From JAFARZ01 sp035651595 (GTDB lineage: Bacteria; Actinomycetota; Actinomycetes; Streptosporangiales; Streptosporangiaceae), in the NCBI GenBank assembly GCA_035651595.1, contig DASRFJ010000266.1, positions 1 to 64,000 on the forward strand: DNA of 64,000 nucleotides, given 5' to 3'. Under the pieces are notes generated by a model. It made no database searches, was not told the DNA's origin, and worked only from the letters and a program-made list of their open reading frames with translations. Each line of letters starts with the position of its first letter. The stretch's first letter is position 1. A program made the translations under genes and the position numbers. This document shows positions 43,345 through 50,574 of the stretch, piece after piece.

Positions 43345-44028
43345 ATGTCAATGAAGAAGAGAATCGCCGCATCGGCGGCAGCCGTGGCTCTCGTCAGCGG
43401 CCTCGGTATCGCTGGCGCGTCCGCGGCCAGCGCGGCCACGCCGTCATGCGGCCCGACCTGTGTCAACATCTTCAGCCCGGTTTTCGGCAACCACAAGCAC
43501 CCCAACTTCATCGTCGACGTCTTCAAGCAGGGCCAAGCCGTCGGCCAGCCGATCATCCTGTTCCGTGCCAGCAACAGCGACCCGGCGGAGGACTTCACCT
43601 ACTCCGCGCAGGGCACCGTGGGAGACTTCTTCGCGGCCGGCTTGGTCAGTGCCGCGCTGAACCTGCACTACCACGCGTTCCAGGCGTACGAAGTCGAGTA
43701 CTCGCCCTTCGGCGCGGACACCGGCCTGTGCGTGGGCGTCGGCTCGACTCCGGTCAACGGCACCCGGGTCACGCTCCAGCCGTGCGGTGTGAGCGCTCGC
43801 ACCATCTGGGTCATCGACAAGTTTGACGTCACCAAGAACGGCTACGCGCCGCTCATCAACGGGGCGGACACGAACTTCTCGCATCCGTTCGTGCTCACCT
43901 ACCCGCAGGACTCGTTCCCGACCGACATGCCGCGGCCGGTACTGATCACCGAGAACCTGCAGAAGTTCTCCAACGGCTCGGTCAACGACCGTCAGCTGTG
44001 GAGCGCTAAGCTCGGCTCCGTCTTCTAG
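43345..44028 (+). CDS. Secreted hypothetical protein
   Basis: A 227-residue exported protein with a clear signal peptide (MKKRIAASAAAVALVSGLG, cleavage near ASAATPS) and few cysteines. The segment GLCVGVGSTPVNGTRVTLQPCG looks like one ricin-B-type lectin repeat, but a full trefoil is not visible. The function is unknown. ATG 43345 lies after GAGGAGGGA. It is monocistronic, ended by the hairpin at 44044-44078. Confidence 0.78.
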   Translation: MSMKKRIAASAAAVALVSGLGIAGASAASAATPSCGPTCVNIFSPVFGNHKHPNFIVDVFKQGQAVGQPIILFRASNSDPAEDFTYSAQGTVGDFFAAGLVSAALNLHYHAFQAYEVEYSPFGADTGLCVGVGSTPVNGTRVTLQPCGVSARTIWVIDKFDVTKNGYAPLINGADTNFSHPFVLTYPQDSFPTDMPRPVLITENLQKFSNGSVNDRQLWSAKLGSVF

Positions 44029-44043
44029 CCCAAGCCCCAGCTC

Positions 44044-44078
44044 AGTGGTCCCCCGGGCGTTTAGCCCGGGGGACCACT
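44044..44078 (+). terminator. Strong hairpin terminator
   Basis: A perfect 15-bp GC-rich stem (44044-44058 with 44064-44078, loop GTTTA) begins 15 bp after the secreted-protein stop. There is no T-run. Confidence 0.88.
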
Positions 44079-44098
44079 CATGTCATACGGTGTCACAC

Positions 44099-44494
44099 GT
44101 GACCGTGAACCTGATCCGCGCACCGCGGCTTGACCCTGGTGTCCCCTACGCATACGCGGCGGTCGCGCCGCCGGGCTCGCTGATCTTCACCGCGGGCGCC
44201 TGCCCGATCGACTCCGACGGCAACGTGGTCGGCGTCGGCGACGTGACTCGCCAGGCTGAGCAGGTGATGGCGAACCTGACCGAGGCACTCGCCGCCGCTG
44301 GCTGCGGCCTGACCGACGTGCTGAAGACCACCGTGTACGTGGCGTCCAGCGAGCACGACGACCTGCTCGCCGCGTGGGAAGTGGTCAGCACCAGCTTCGG
44401 CGACCACGACGCGCCGAGCACGCTGCTCGGCGTCGCCCTGCTCGGCTACACCGGCCAGCTCGTCGAAGTAGAAGCCGTCGCCGCCGCCCGCTAG
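44099..44494 (+). CDS. RidA/YjgF-family enamine/imine deaminase-like protein
   Basis: A protein of about 131 residues of the Rid family: YAYAAVAPPGSLIFTAGACPIDSDGNVVG, then TRQAEQVMANLTEALAAAGC, DVLKTTVYVAS, and APSTLLGVALLGYTGQLVEVEAVA. Active RidA needs an Arg near the C-terminal region (R105 in E. coli); here that stretch reads STLLGVALL without it. This member is therefore probably not a classical deaminase. The start is one of several close GTG codons (44090, 44099, 44105). Confidence 0.85.
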   Translation: MTVNLIRAPRLDPGVPYAYAAVAPPGSLIFTAGACPIDSDGNVVGVGDVTRQAEQVMANLTEALAAAGCGLTDVLKTTVYVASSEHDDLLAAWEVVSTSFGDHDAPSTLLGVALLGYTGQLVEVEAVAAAR

Positions 44495-44515
44495 CTCATC
44501 GCCTGCCGCCCCTGG

Positions 44516-44640
44516 CGGAGCGACCCCGCCTGACCCGCTGCGCCGCCCGCCCGCCTGCCTGCCGACCCGCCCGCCTGCCTGCCGACCCGCGCGCCGGGCG
44601 GCGGACCGACCCGCCCGCCCGCCGGGCGGCGGACAAATCA
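44516..44640. repeat. GC-rich tandem minisatellite
   Basis: Imperfect CCCGCCTGCCTGCCGACC and GCCGGGCGGCGGACC units fill this stretch. No spacers or dyads are present. It occupies part of the gene-free interval 44495-44877, which otherwise holds the palindromic repeat and the promoter below. Confidence 0.7.
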
Positions 44641-44685
44641 GCATATTTCCGGATTTGCCCGCCCGGCGGCAGGTGCCCGGCAATC

Positions 44686-44732
44686 ATTGCGGACACTTAC
44701 CCCCCCGAACTGGGGGGGTAACTGTCCGCAAT
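44686..44732. repeat. Solo palindromic copy of the MITE-like repeat
   Basis: Arms 44686-44706 and 44712-44732 around GAACT, identical to the hairpin at 9206-9252 except for one mismatch. Similarity to the flank of copies B and D continues for about 25 bp to the right (AATCTGGCACGCCTGACGG). Confidence 0.92.
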
Positions 44733-44853
44733 AATCTGGCACGCCTGACGGCGCGGCCAGATTGGGCTGGATGTCCGGTTTGCGGCAGGCGGCGGGGCGG
44801 GTGGACGGTGGCAGGGCCCGGCCCGAAGAGCACTCTCGTGCTTGACCGGTCGC

Positions 44854-44871
44854 ACTAGAACCTGTTCTAGT
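44854..44871. promoter_or_regulatory. KstR-like operator overlapping the promoter of the NTF2-like gene
   Basis: ACTAGAACCTGTTCTAGT is a perfect dyad (8-bp arms, CT centre). It satisfies the consensus I recall for KstR, TnnAACnnGTTnnA, at 44856-44869. It ends 6 bp before the ATG at 44878, and a TTGACC at 44842 could be the -35 box, so repressor binding would block initiation. Confidence 0.7.
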
Positions 44872-44877
44872 TATGGC

Positions 44878-45291
44878 ATGACGCAGACCACTGTGACGAC
44901 GCGTGACCTGGCACGACGCTCGCAAGCGGCGGCCGGCGCGAAGGACCGCGAGACCTGGCTGAGCCTGTTCACGCCGGACGCCGTCGTGGCCGACCCGATC
45001 GGCCCCTCCCCCTTCGACCCGGACGGCACCGGGCACCACGGCACCACGGCCATCGAGGCGTTCTACGACAACGTCATCGACCAAGCCGAACGCATCGACT
45101 TCGAGATCGAGCACTCCTACCTGTGCGGCGACGAGGTCGCCGACGTGGGCACGATCCGCACCACGCTGGCCGGCGGCACGCACGTCGCGGTCGTGCACGG
45201 AGTCTTCACCTACCGCGGCAACGGGAACGGCCAACTGACCGCGCTCCGCGCGTACTGGCAACTCGACTCCGTCGAGATCGTCGAGGCCTAG
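44878..45291 (+). CDS. SnoaL/NTF2-like (ketosteroid isomerase-fold) protein
   Basis: A 137-residue NTF2-fold protein: LARRSQAAAGAKDRETWLSLFTPDAVVADPIGPSPFDP, then GHHGTTAIEAFYDNVIDQ and VHGVFTYRGNG. Fold members include steroid isomerases and polyketide cyclases. The Asp residues of classical ketosteroid isomerase are not clearly aligned, so activity is open. ATG 44878 sits just after the operator, and the transcript may be nearly leaderless. The KstR-like site suggests a link to steroid or related ring catabolism, as does the operon 210 bp downstream. Confidence 0.8.
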   Translation: MTQTTVTTRDLARRSQAAAGAKDRETWLSLFTPDAVVADPIGPSPFDPDGTGHHGTTAIEAFYDNVIDQAERIDFEIEHSYLCGDEVADVGTIRTTLAGGTHVAVVHGVFTYRGNGNGQLTALRAYWQLDSVEIVEA

Positions 45292-45405
45292 TCCCGTCGG
45301 CGCCACAGGGGGTACGTGGCCCCCCAACCCCCTCCGTCCCGTCCGGCAAGGAGGTGCGTGGCCCACGAGCCCCCCTCTAGGGCGCGTCGGGGGCCACGCT
45401 CCCCT

Positions 45406-45443
45406 GCGGGGCGGGGCGGGGCGGGGCGGACGGGGCGGGGCGG
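45406..45443. repeat. G-run repeat (possible G-quadruplex)
   Basis: Seven or more runs of GGGG separated by C, CGG or CGGAC lie 60-95 bp upstream of the hydratase gene. The sequence fits a G-quadruplex consensus on the plus strand. Any function is speculative. Confidence 0.5.
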
Positions 45444-45456
45444 AACAGCCAATCGG

Positions 45457-45494
45457 ACCAAGCGCTTGCTTGGTGGCGACCCGCCCAGTACGTT
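45457..45494 (+). promoter_or_regulatory. Promoter of the meta-cleavage operon with KstR2-like operator
   Basis: ACCAAGCGCTTGCTTGGT (45457-45474) is an 18-bp dyad. Its first 14 bases fit the consensus I recall for KstR2, AnCAAGnnCTTGnT. It overlaps a -35 box TTGCTT (45466-45471). After exactly 17 bp comes TACGTT (45489-45494) as -10, and 6 bp later GTG 45501, so the mRNA is probably leaderless. Confidence 0.7.
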
Positions 45495-45500
45495 AGGCGG

Positions 45501-46280
45501 GTGGACCAGCGGACGCGGGAGGAGATCGCCGCCGAACTGCTTGCCGCGTACGCCAGCCGGGTGCCCGTCGAGCCGCTGATCAGCCGGTACCACGACCTCA
45601 CGCTCGAGGACGCGTACCAGATCCAGCTCATCCAGGTGCAGCACTGGCGAAACAACGGAGCAAACGTCAAAGGCCACAAGGTCGGCCTCACGTCGGCCGC
45701 GATGCAGAAGCAGATGGGGGTGAACTCCCCCGACTTCGGCCACCTGCTCGACCGCATGTTCTGGCTGGAGCACGAACCCATCCCCGCGGAACGGTTCCTC
45801 CAGCCACGGGCCGAGCCGGAAACGGCGTTCGTGCTCAAGCACCCGCTCAAGGGCCCCGGCGTGACGGTAGCGGACGCGATACAAGCGGTCGACTGCGTGC
45901 TCCCGGCGCTGGAACTGATCGACTCGCGGATCAGGGACTGGAAGATCGGGCTGGCCGACACGATCGCGGACAACGCCTCGTCCGGCGGCGTCGTGCTGGG
46001 CAGCAAACCGACCCCGCTGAGCCAGACCGACCTGCGGCTGGCCGGCTGCAACCTGTACCGGAACGGCACGCTGTCCGGGACCGGCGCGGGCGGCGCGGTG
46101 CTCGGCTCGCCGCTGTCGTCGCTGGTCTGGCTCGCGAACACGCTCGGCGCGCGCGGCGTGACCCTCGAGGGCGTGGTGCTGCCCGGCTCGATCACCGCGT
46201 CGATCCCGGTCCAGGCCGGCGACACGGTGACCGCCACGTTCGCCGGCCTCGGCAGCGTCACCGCGCGATTCGTCCCGTAA
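45501..46280 (+). CDS. 2-Oxopent-4-enoate hydratase-type enzyme (MhpD/HsaE-like)
   Basis: A 259-residue enzyme that adds water to 2-hydroxy-2,4-dienoates in aromatic or steroid ring degradation. Family blocks are clear: GHKVGLTSAAMQKQMGVNSPDFGHLLD, AEPETAFVL, ALELIDSRIRDWKIGLADTIADNASSG, and GAVLGSPLSSLVWLANTLG. The acidic metal ligands in EPETAF are present. GTG 45501 appears leaderless. It is the first of four genes; 13 bp separate it from the dehydrogenase. The order hydratase-dehydrogenase-aldolase matches mycobacterial hsaE-hsaG-hsaF. Confidence 0.93.
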   Translation: MDQRTREEIAAELLAAYASRVPVEPLISRYHDLTLEDAYQIQLIQVQHWRNNGANVKGHKVGLTSAAMQKQMGVNSPDFGHLLDRMFWLEHEPIPAERFLQPRAEPETAFVLKHPLKGPGVTVADAIQAVDCVLPALELIDSRIRDWKIGLADTIADNASSGGVVLGSKPTPLSQTDLRLAGCNLYRNGTLSGTGAGGAVLGSPLSSLVWLANTLGARGVTLEGVVLPGSITASIPVQAGDTVTATFAGLGSVTARFVP

Positions 46281-46293
46281 GGAGAGCGCCACC

Positions 46294-47181
46294 TTGAAGA
46301 CAGCCGCGATCGTCGGACCCGGCAACATCGGCACCGACCTGCTCGCCAAGCTGCAACGCAGCGAACACGTCGAGGTCCGCTACATGGTCGGCGTGGTCCC
46401 CGACTCCGACGGCCTCAACAGAGCCGAAAACCTGGGCCTGGAAACCAGCGCGAACGGAGTGGACTGGCTCCTCGCGCGCCCCGAGCTTCCCGACCTGGTC
46501 TTCGAGGCCACGTCCGCCAGGGCGCACATCGCCAACGCTCCCCGGTACGAACAGGCCGGCATCCAGGCGATCGACCTGACCCCGGCCGCGGTCGGCCCGC
46601 TGGTCTGCCCGCCGGTCAACCTGCACGAGCATCTCACCGCCCCGAACCTCAACATGACCACGTGCGGCGGCCAGGCGACGATCCCCATCGTCGCCGCCGT
46701 CGCCAAGGTCACACAAGTGCCGTACGCGGAGATCGTCGCGTCGGTCGCGTCCAAGTCGGCCGGGCCGGGCACCCGGGCGAACATCGACGAGTTCACCGTC
46801 ACGACCGCACGCGCGGTGGAGACGATCGGCGGCGCGAAGCGCGGCAAGGCGATCATCATCCTGAACCCGGTCGAGCCGCCGATGATCATGCGCGACACGG
46901 TCTTCTGCGCGATAGCGCCGGACGCCGACCAGGACGCGATCACCGCGTCGATCGAGGCGATGGTCGCGTCGGTCGCCCGGTACGTGCCCGGCTACACGTT
47001 GCGCGCCGAGCCGCAGTACGACCCGCCGTCGGACGACTGGCACGGCCAGGCCCGGGTCGCGGTGTTCCTCGAGGTCCGCGGCAACGGCGACTACCTGCCG
47101 GAATGGGCGGGGAACCTGGACATCATGACGGCTGCGGCCGCTCGGGTCGGCGAGCTTCTAGGACAAACCCATGACTCCTAA
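46294..47181 (+). CDS. mhpF: Acylating acetaldehyde/propanal dehydrogenase (MhpF/HsaG-like)
   Basis: A 295-residue enzyme that converts the aldehyde released by the aldolase to acyl-CoA with NAD and CoA. It has Rossmann loop VGPGNIGTDLL, catalytic Cys in MTTCGGQATIPIV, then SVASKSAGPGTRANIDEFT and NPVEPPMIMRDTVFC. TTG 46294 follows AAGGAGAG. It overlaps the aldolase gene by 11 bp; the two proteins normally form a channeling complex, and coupling at this junction fits that. Confidence 0.97.
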   Translation: MKTAAIVGPGNIGTDLLAKLQRSEHVEVRYMVGVVPDSDGLNRAENLGLETSANGVDWLLARPELPDLVFEATSARAHIANAPRYEQAGIQAIDLTPAAVGPLVCPPVNLHEHLTAPNLNMTTCGGQATIPIVAAVAKVTQVPYAEIVASVASKSAGPGTRANIDEFTVTTARAVETIGGAKRGKAIIILNPVEPPMIMRDTVFCAIAPDADQDAITASIEAMVASVARYVPGYTLRAEPQYDPPSDDWHGQARVAVFLEVRGNGDYLPEWAGNLDIMTAAAARVGELLGQTHDS

Positions 47182-48199
47182 CGACGTACGCATCACGGAC
47201 TCGACACTGCGCGACGGGTCGCACGCTATCCGGCACACGTTCACCGAGGAGCAGGTGCGTGCCGTGGTCTCGGCGCTGGACGGCGCCGGCGTGGAGGTCA
47301 TCGAGGTCACCCACGGGGACGGCCTGGGCGGGTCGTCGTTCAACTACGGGTTCGCCGCGGTGGACGACATCACGCTGGTCCGCGCCGCGGTGGACGAGGC
47401 GACGCGCGCCAAGATCGCGGTGCTGCTGCTGCCCGGGCTGGGCACGGTCGCCGACCTGAAGGCCGCGGCGGACGCGGGCGCGTCGGTGGCCAGGATCGCC
47501 ACGCACTGCACCGAGGCGGACGTGGCGATCCAGCACTTCGGCGCGGCGCGGGACCTGGGCATGGAGACGGTCGGGTTCCTGATGCTGGCGCACCGGCTGG
47601 ACCCGGCCGGGATGGCCAGGCAGGCGCGGATCATGGTGGACGCCGGCGCGCAGTGCGTGTACGTCACCGACTCGGCCGGCGCGCTGGTGCTTGCCGAAGC
47701 GCAGGACCGGGTTTCTGCCCTCGTCGCCGAGATCGGCGCGCAGGCGGAGGTCGGGTTTCACGGGCACCAGAACTTGTCGCTCGGCATCGCGAACTCGGTG
47801 CTCGCGGTCAACGCCGGCGCGCGGCAGGTGGACGGCGCGCTGTGCGCGCTGGGCGCCGGGGCGGGCAACTCCCCCACCGAGGTGCTCGCCGCGACGTTCG
47901 ACCGGCTCGGCATCAGCACCGGGATCGACGTGCAAGGTGTGCTTGCCGCCGCCGAGGACGTGCTCCGCCCGCTGATCCCGAAGCTGCCGTCGATGGACCG
48001 GTCCTCGGTCGTGCAAGGCTACGCGGGCGTGTACTCCTCGTTCCTGCTGCACGCCCAGCGCGCGGCCGAACGCTACGGGGTGCCCGCCCACGCGATCTTG
48101 ACCAAGGTCGGCGAGGCCGGTTACGTCGGCGGCCAGGAAGACATGATCATCGACGTCGCGCTGAGCCTGCGCGACGAGCTGGAGCGGGCCGGGCGATGA
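47171..48199 (+). CDS. mhpE: 4-Hydroxy-2-oxovalerate aldolase (MhpE/HsaF-like)
   Basis: A 342-residue pyruvate aldolase of the DmpG/HsaF class. It has the HMGL-like start VRITDSTLRDGSHAIRH (Arg-Asp for catalysis and metal), EVTHGDGLGGSSFNYGF, the metal-binding VGFHGHQNLSLGIANS, and the C-terminal communication domain (EDVLRPLIPKLPSMDRSSVVQGYAGVYSSFLLHA) that contacts the dehydrogenase. It cleaves 4-hydroxy-2-oxoacids to pyruvate and an aldehyde. It overlaps the genes on both sides, so the operon is tightly coupled. Confidence 0.97.
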   Translation: MTPNDVRITDSTLRDGSHAIRHTFTEEQVRAVVSALDGAGVEVIEVTHGDGLGGSSFNYGFAAVDDITLVRAAVDEATRAKIAVLLLPGLGTVADLKAAADAGASVARIATHCTEADVAIQHFGAARDLGMETVGFLMLAHRLDPAGMARQARIMVDAGAQCVYVTDSAGALVLAEAQDRVSALVAEIGAQAEVGFHGHQNLSLGIANSVLAVNAGARQVDGALCALGAGAGNSPTEVLAATFDRLGISTGIDVQGVLAAAEDVLRPLIPKLPSMDRSSVVQGYAGVYSSFLLHAQRAAERYGVPAHAILTKVGEAGYVGGQEDMIIDVALSLRDELERAGR

Positions 48200-48954
48200 G
48201 CTGGACGGTGGAGCGGATGGCGGTGGGCCTGCTGGACGCCGCCGACTCAGGTGCCGGACTCGCCCCGCTCACCGCGCAGTGGCCGGAACTCGATGTGGTC
48301 ACCGCGTATGTGATACAAGACGAACTGCTGCGGCTGCGGCTGGACCGCGGCGAGCGGCTGGCCGGCGTCAAGCTCGAGCGCCTGGGCGCCGCGCCGCCGG
48401 TGACCGGCTGGCTGACCGATGCGATGGTGCTGCCGAGTGGCGGCGCGCGAGTGTCCAGGAAGGGGCTGATCCGGCCGGGCGCACAGCCGCAGATCGTGTT
48501 CCATGCCGGGTCGCGGCTGGCCGGCCCGGGTGTCACCGCGGCCGCCGCGATGGCCGCGGTCACGGCGGTGAGCTGCGGCATCGAGCTGATCGACAGCCGG
48601 TACAGCGGGACCGGCGCGCCCGCGCCGGCCGACGTCATCGCGGACAACGCGTCGTCTGGCCGCTTCGCGACCGGCCCGGTCACGCGCCAGCCGAGCGCGG
48701 TGGACCTGGCGCTCGAGGCGTGCCTGCTGGACGTCGACGGCCAGGTGGTCGATTCGGCCACCGGCGCGGCCGTGTCCGGTCACCCGGCCGAGGCGCTCGC
48801 GTTCGCCGCCAACGAACTGGCACGGCGCGGGCTGGCCATCCAGCCCGGCTGGCTGGTGCTGACCGGCGGCATGACCGACCCGGTTCCCTGTCCGCCCGGC
48901 ACCGCGGTGGCCGCCCACTTCACGTCGTTCGGCTCAGTGTTCCTGTCCCTTTGA
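48196..48954 (+). CDS. Second hydratase/4-oxalocrotonate decarboxylase-family enzyme
   Basis: A 252-residue homologue of the first gene: KLERLGAAPPVTGWLTDAM, AQPQIVFHAGSRL, GIELIDSRYSGTGAPAPADVIADNASSG. Compared with the hydratase, the acidic pair in the E-x-E/AFV region reads PQIVF, and the WKI segment is replaced. Metal binding or specificity has therefore changed; a 4-oxalocrotonate decarboxylase role (DmpH-like) is possible but not proven. ATG 48196 overlaps the aldolase stop (ATGA). A four-gene set with both types suggests a catechol-like branch or a specialised substrate. Confidence 0.82.
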   Translation: MSWTVERMAVGLLDAADSGAGLAPLTAQWPELDVVTAYVIQDELLRLRLDRGERLAGVKLERLGAAPPVTGWLTDAMVLPSGGARVSRKGLIRPGAQPQIVFHAGSRLAGPGVTAAAAMAAVTAVSCGIELIDSRYSGTGAPAPADVIADNASSGRFATGPVTRQPSAVDLALEACLLDVDGQVVDSATGAAVSGHPAEALAFAANELARRGLAIQPGWLVLTGGMTDPVPCPPGTAVAAHFTSFGSVFLSL

Positions 48955-49020
48955 CGGCTGCCAAGCCGTTGCCAACCTGCCGCACAGTCCGAGCCAAGTC
49001 CGTGGACCGATGCTCGGCAT

Positions 49021-50571
49021 ATGTTCAGCAGCTCAGCACGCAAGCGCGGTCTTTACATCGGCATCGTGGCGGAGTCGGCCGCGATCAGCAACGGTGCCAC
49101 GGTGCTCACCCTCGACCACGATCTGGATGTCCTGCCCGAAGCCGGACGGCGGCTGACGGTTGCCGAGCTGGCCTACCACGTGGACGACCTGGCGGCCCGG
49201 CTGCGGGCGGCCGGCGTCCGGTCCGGCGAGCGCATCGTGATCTACAAGGCGAATAACTTCGACGTCTGGGTGCTCGCGTGCGCGGCGGCGCGCATCGGCG
49301 CGATTCCCGTCATGCTGTCGCATCACCTCGACGCCGCGACGATCGGCGCGTTGCTGGAGCGGCTGGATCAGCCGCATCTGCTCACCGACGAGCACAAGCT
49401 AGACGTGCTGGCCGAAGTACCGCTGGCCGTTCTGACCAAAACGGTGATCACCGTCACCGCGCTCAGCGAGTTCGCCGGGTCACCGCGGGTCCGGCCGGTG
49501 TTCCAGGGGCTTGATGACCCCGCGATGATCACCCACACGTCCGGCACCACCGGGGTGCCCAAGCTCGTCGTGCACACGCCCAGGACCATGCGCCTGCGGC
49601 TCCGGCCGCAGTTGTTCCTGCTCTGGTTCATGCGCAAGACCGAGACGGTCGCAATCCACGTGCCGTTCCTGCACTCGCGGAACTTCGCCGCGATGGCCAT
49701 CTGCCTTTCGAAGGCGCTGCCGGTCCTGCTCGTGCGCGAGCCCGACCCGGATCACGTCGCCGAGTTCTTCGCCAAGCACCGGCCCGGGCTCATCGAGGCG
49801 CTGCCCAACTCGTTCATGGCCTGGGAAGAACTCGCCGGCGATCCGCGCAGGCCGTTCGCTTCGGTGAAGTACTTCAGCAGCACGTTCGACGCGATCCACC
49901 CCAGGACGATCCGCCGGCTGCTGGACTCCTCCGAGCGGCGAACGCCGATGTTCTACCAGATCTACGGGCAAAGCGAGGTGGGACCGGCGATCGGCCGGCC
50001 GTACTTCCGCAGGTTCGCCAGGCCCACCGAAGGACGCTGCGTCGGTTACCCGATGGCGGGCGGACCGCGAGTACGCGTGGTGAGCCGGGGCGGCCACCGG
50101 CCGTCCAAGGAGAATCCCGGCTTCATCGAGGTCAAGTGGGCCGGGAACCTCAAGACCTACTTCGGCGAGCAGGACAAGTATCACGCGAACCTGCACGACG
50201 GCTGGTGGCGGATGGGCGACGTCGGCTACCACGGCAGGTTCGGCTGCCTGCACATGCTCGACCGGGAGGTGGACATGATCCCCGGGGTAAGCAGCACCCT
50301 CGAGATCGAGGATCTCGTGATGAACAGGCTGGCGGAGCTGAGCGAGCTTGTCGTGGTGCCGGGCCCGGCGTCGCAGGCCATACCGGTGATCTGCACCAGC
50401 AAGGACCAGCCGCTGGACCTTGACCGCTGGCGCGCGGCCGTCGCCGAGTTCCCCCAGCTCGCCGACCCGGTCCAGATCCCCCTGGCCCTGCTGCCCCGCA
50501 CCGCCACGCTGAAGGCGCGCCGTATCGAACTGTCCCGCCGGCTCCCCGAACTGATGGCGCGGCAGGCCTGA
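49021..50571 (+). CDS. AMP-dependent acyl-CoA synthetase/ligase
   Basis: A 516-residue adenylating enzyme of the ANL family. It has the phosphate-binding loop MITHTSGTTGVPKLVVHT, the IYGQSEVGPAIG region (A5 equivalent), and DGWWRMGDVGYHGRFG (A7). The C-terminal region has LDREVDMIPGVSSTLEIEDLV (hinge) and a final Lys in ATLKARRIE. It should activate a carboxylic acid as acyl-AMP and then acyl-CoA. It begins 66 bp after the meta-cleavage operon and ends 3 bp before the carboxylase start, so it belongs with the carboxylase: ligase makes the acyl-CoA, carboxylase extends it. Confidence 0.9.
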   Translation: MFSSSARKRGLYIGIVAESAAISNGATVLTLDHDLDVLPEAGRRLTVAELAYHVDDLAARLRAAGVRSGERIVIYKANNFDVWVLACAAARIGAIPVMLSHHLDAATIGALLERLDQPHLLTDEHKLDVLAEVPLAVLTKTVITVTALSEFAGSPRVRPVFQGLDDPAMITHTSGTTGVPKLVVHTPRTMRLRLRPQLFLLWFMRKTETVAIHVPFLHSRNFAAMAICLSKALPVLLVREPDPDHVAEFFAKHRPGLIEALPNSFMAWEELAGDPRRPFASVKYFSSTFDAIHPRTIRRLLDSSERRTPMFYQIYGQSEVGPAIGRPYFRRFARPTEGRCVGYPMAGGPRVRVVSRGGHRPSKENPGFIEVKWAGNLKTYFGEQDKYHANLHDGWWRMGDVGYHGRFGCLHMLDREVDMIPGVSSTLEIEDLVMNRLAELSELVVVPGPASQAIPVICTSKDQPLDLDRWRAAVAEFPQLADPVQIPLALLPRTATLKARRIELSRRLPELMARQA

Positions 50572-50574
50572 GCC

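Noticed and set aside
44516..44640. Short repeats considered as a CRISPR array
   Set aside because: Units are contiguous and imperfect with no unique spacers, and no cas gene is present.
45457..45474. Operator read as a generic fatty-acid TetR site
   Set aside because: Not fully excluded, but the downstream genes are ring-degradation enzymes and the site matches the KstR2 consensus, so the steroid-type reading is preferred.
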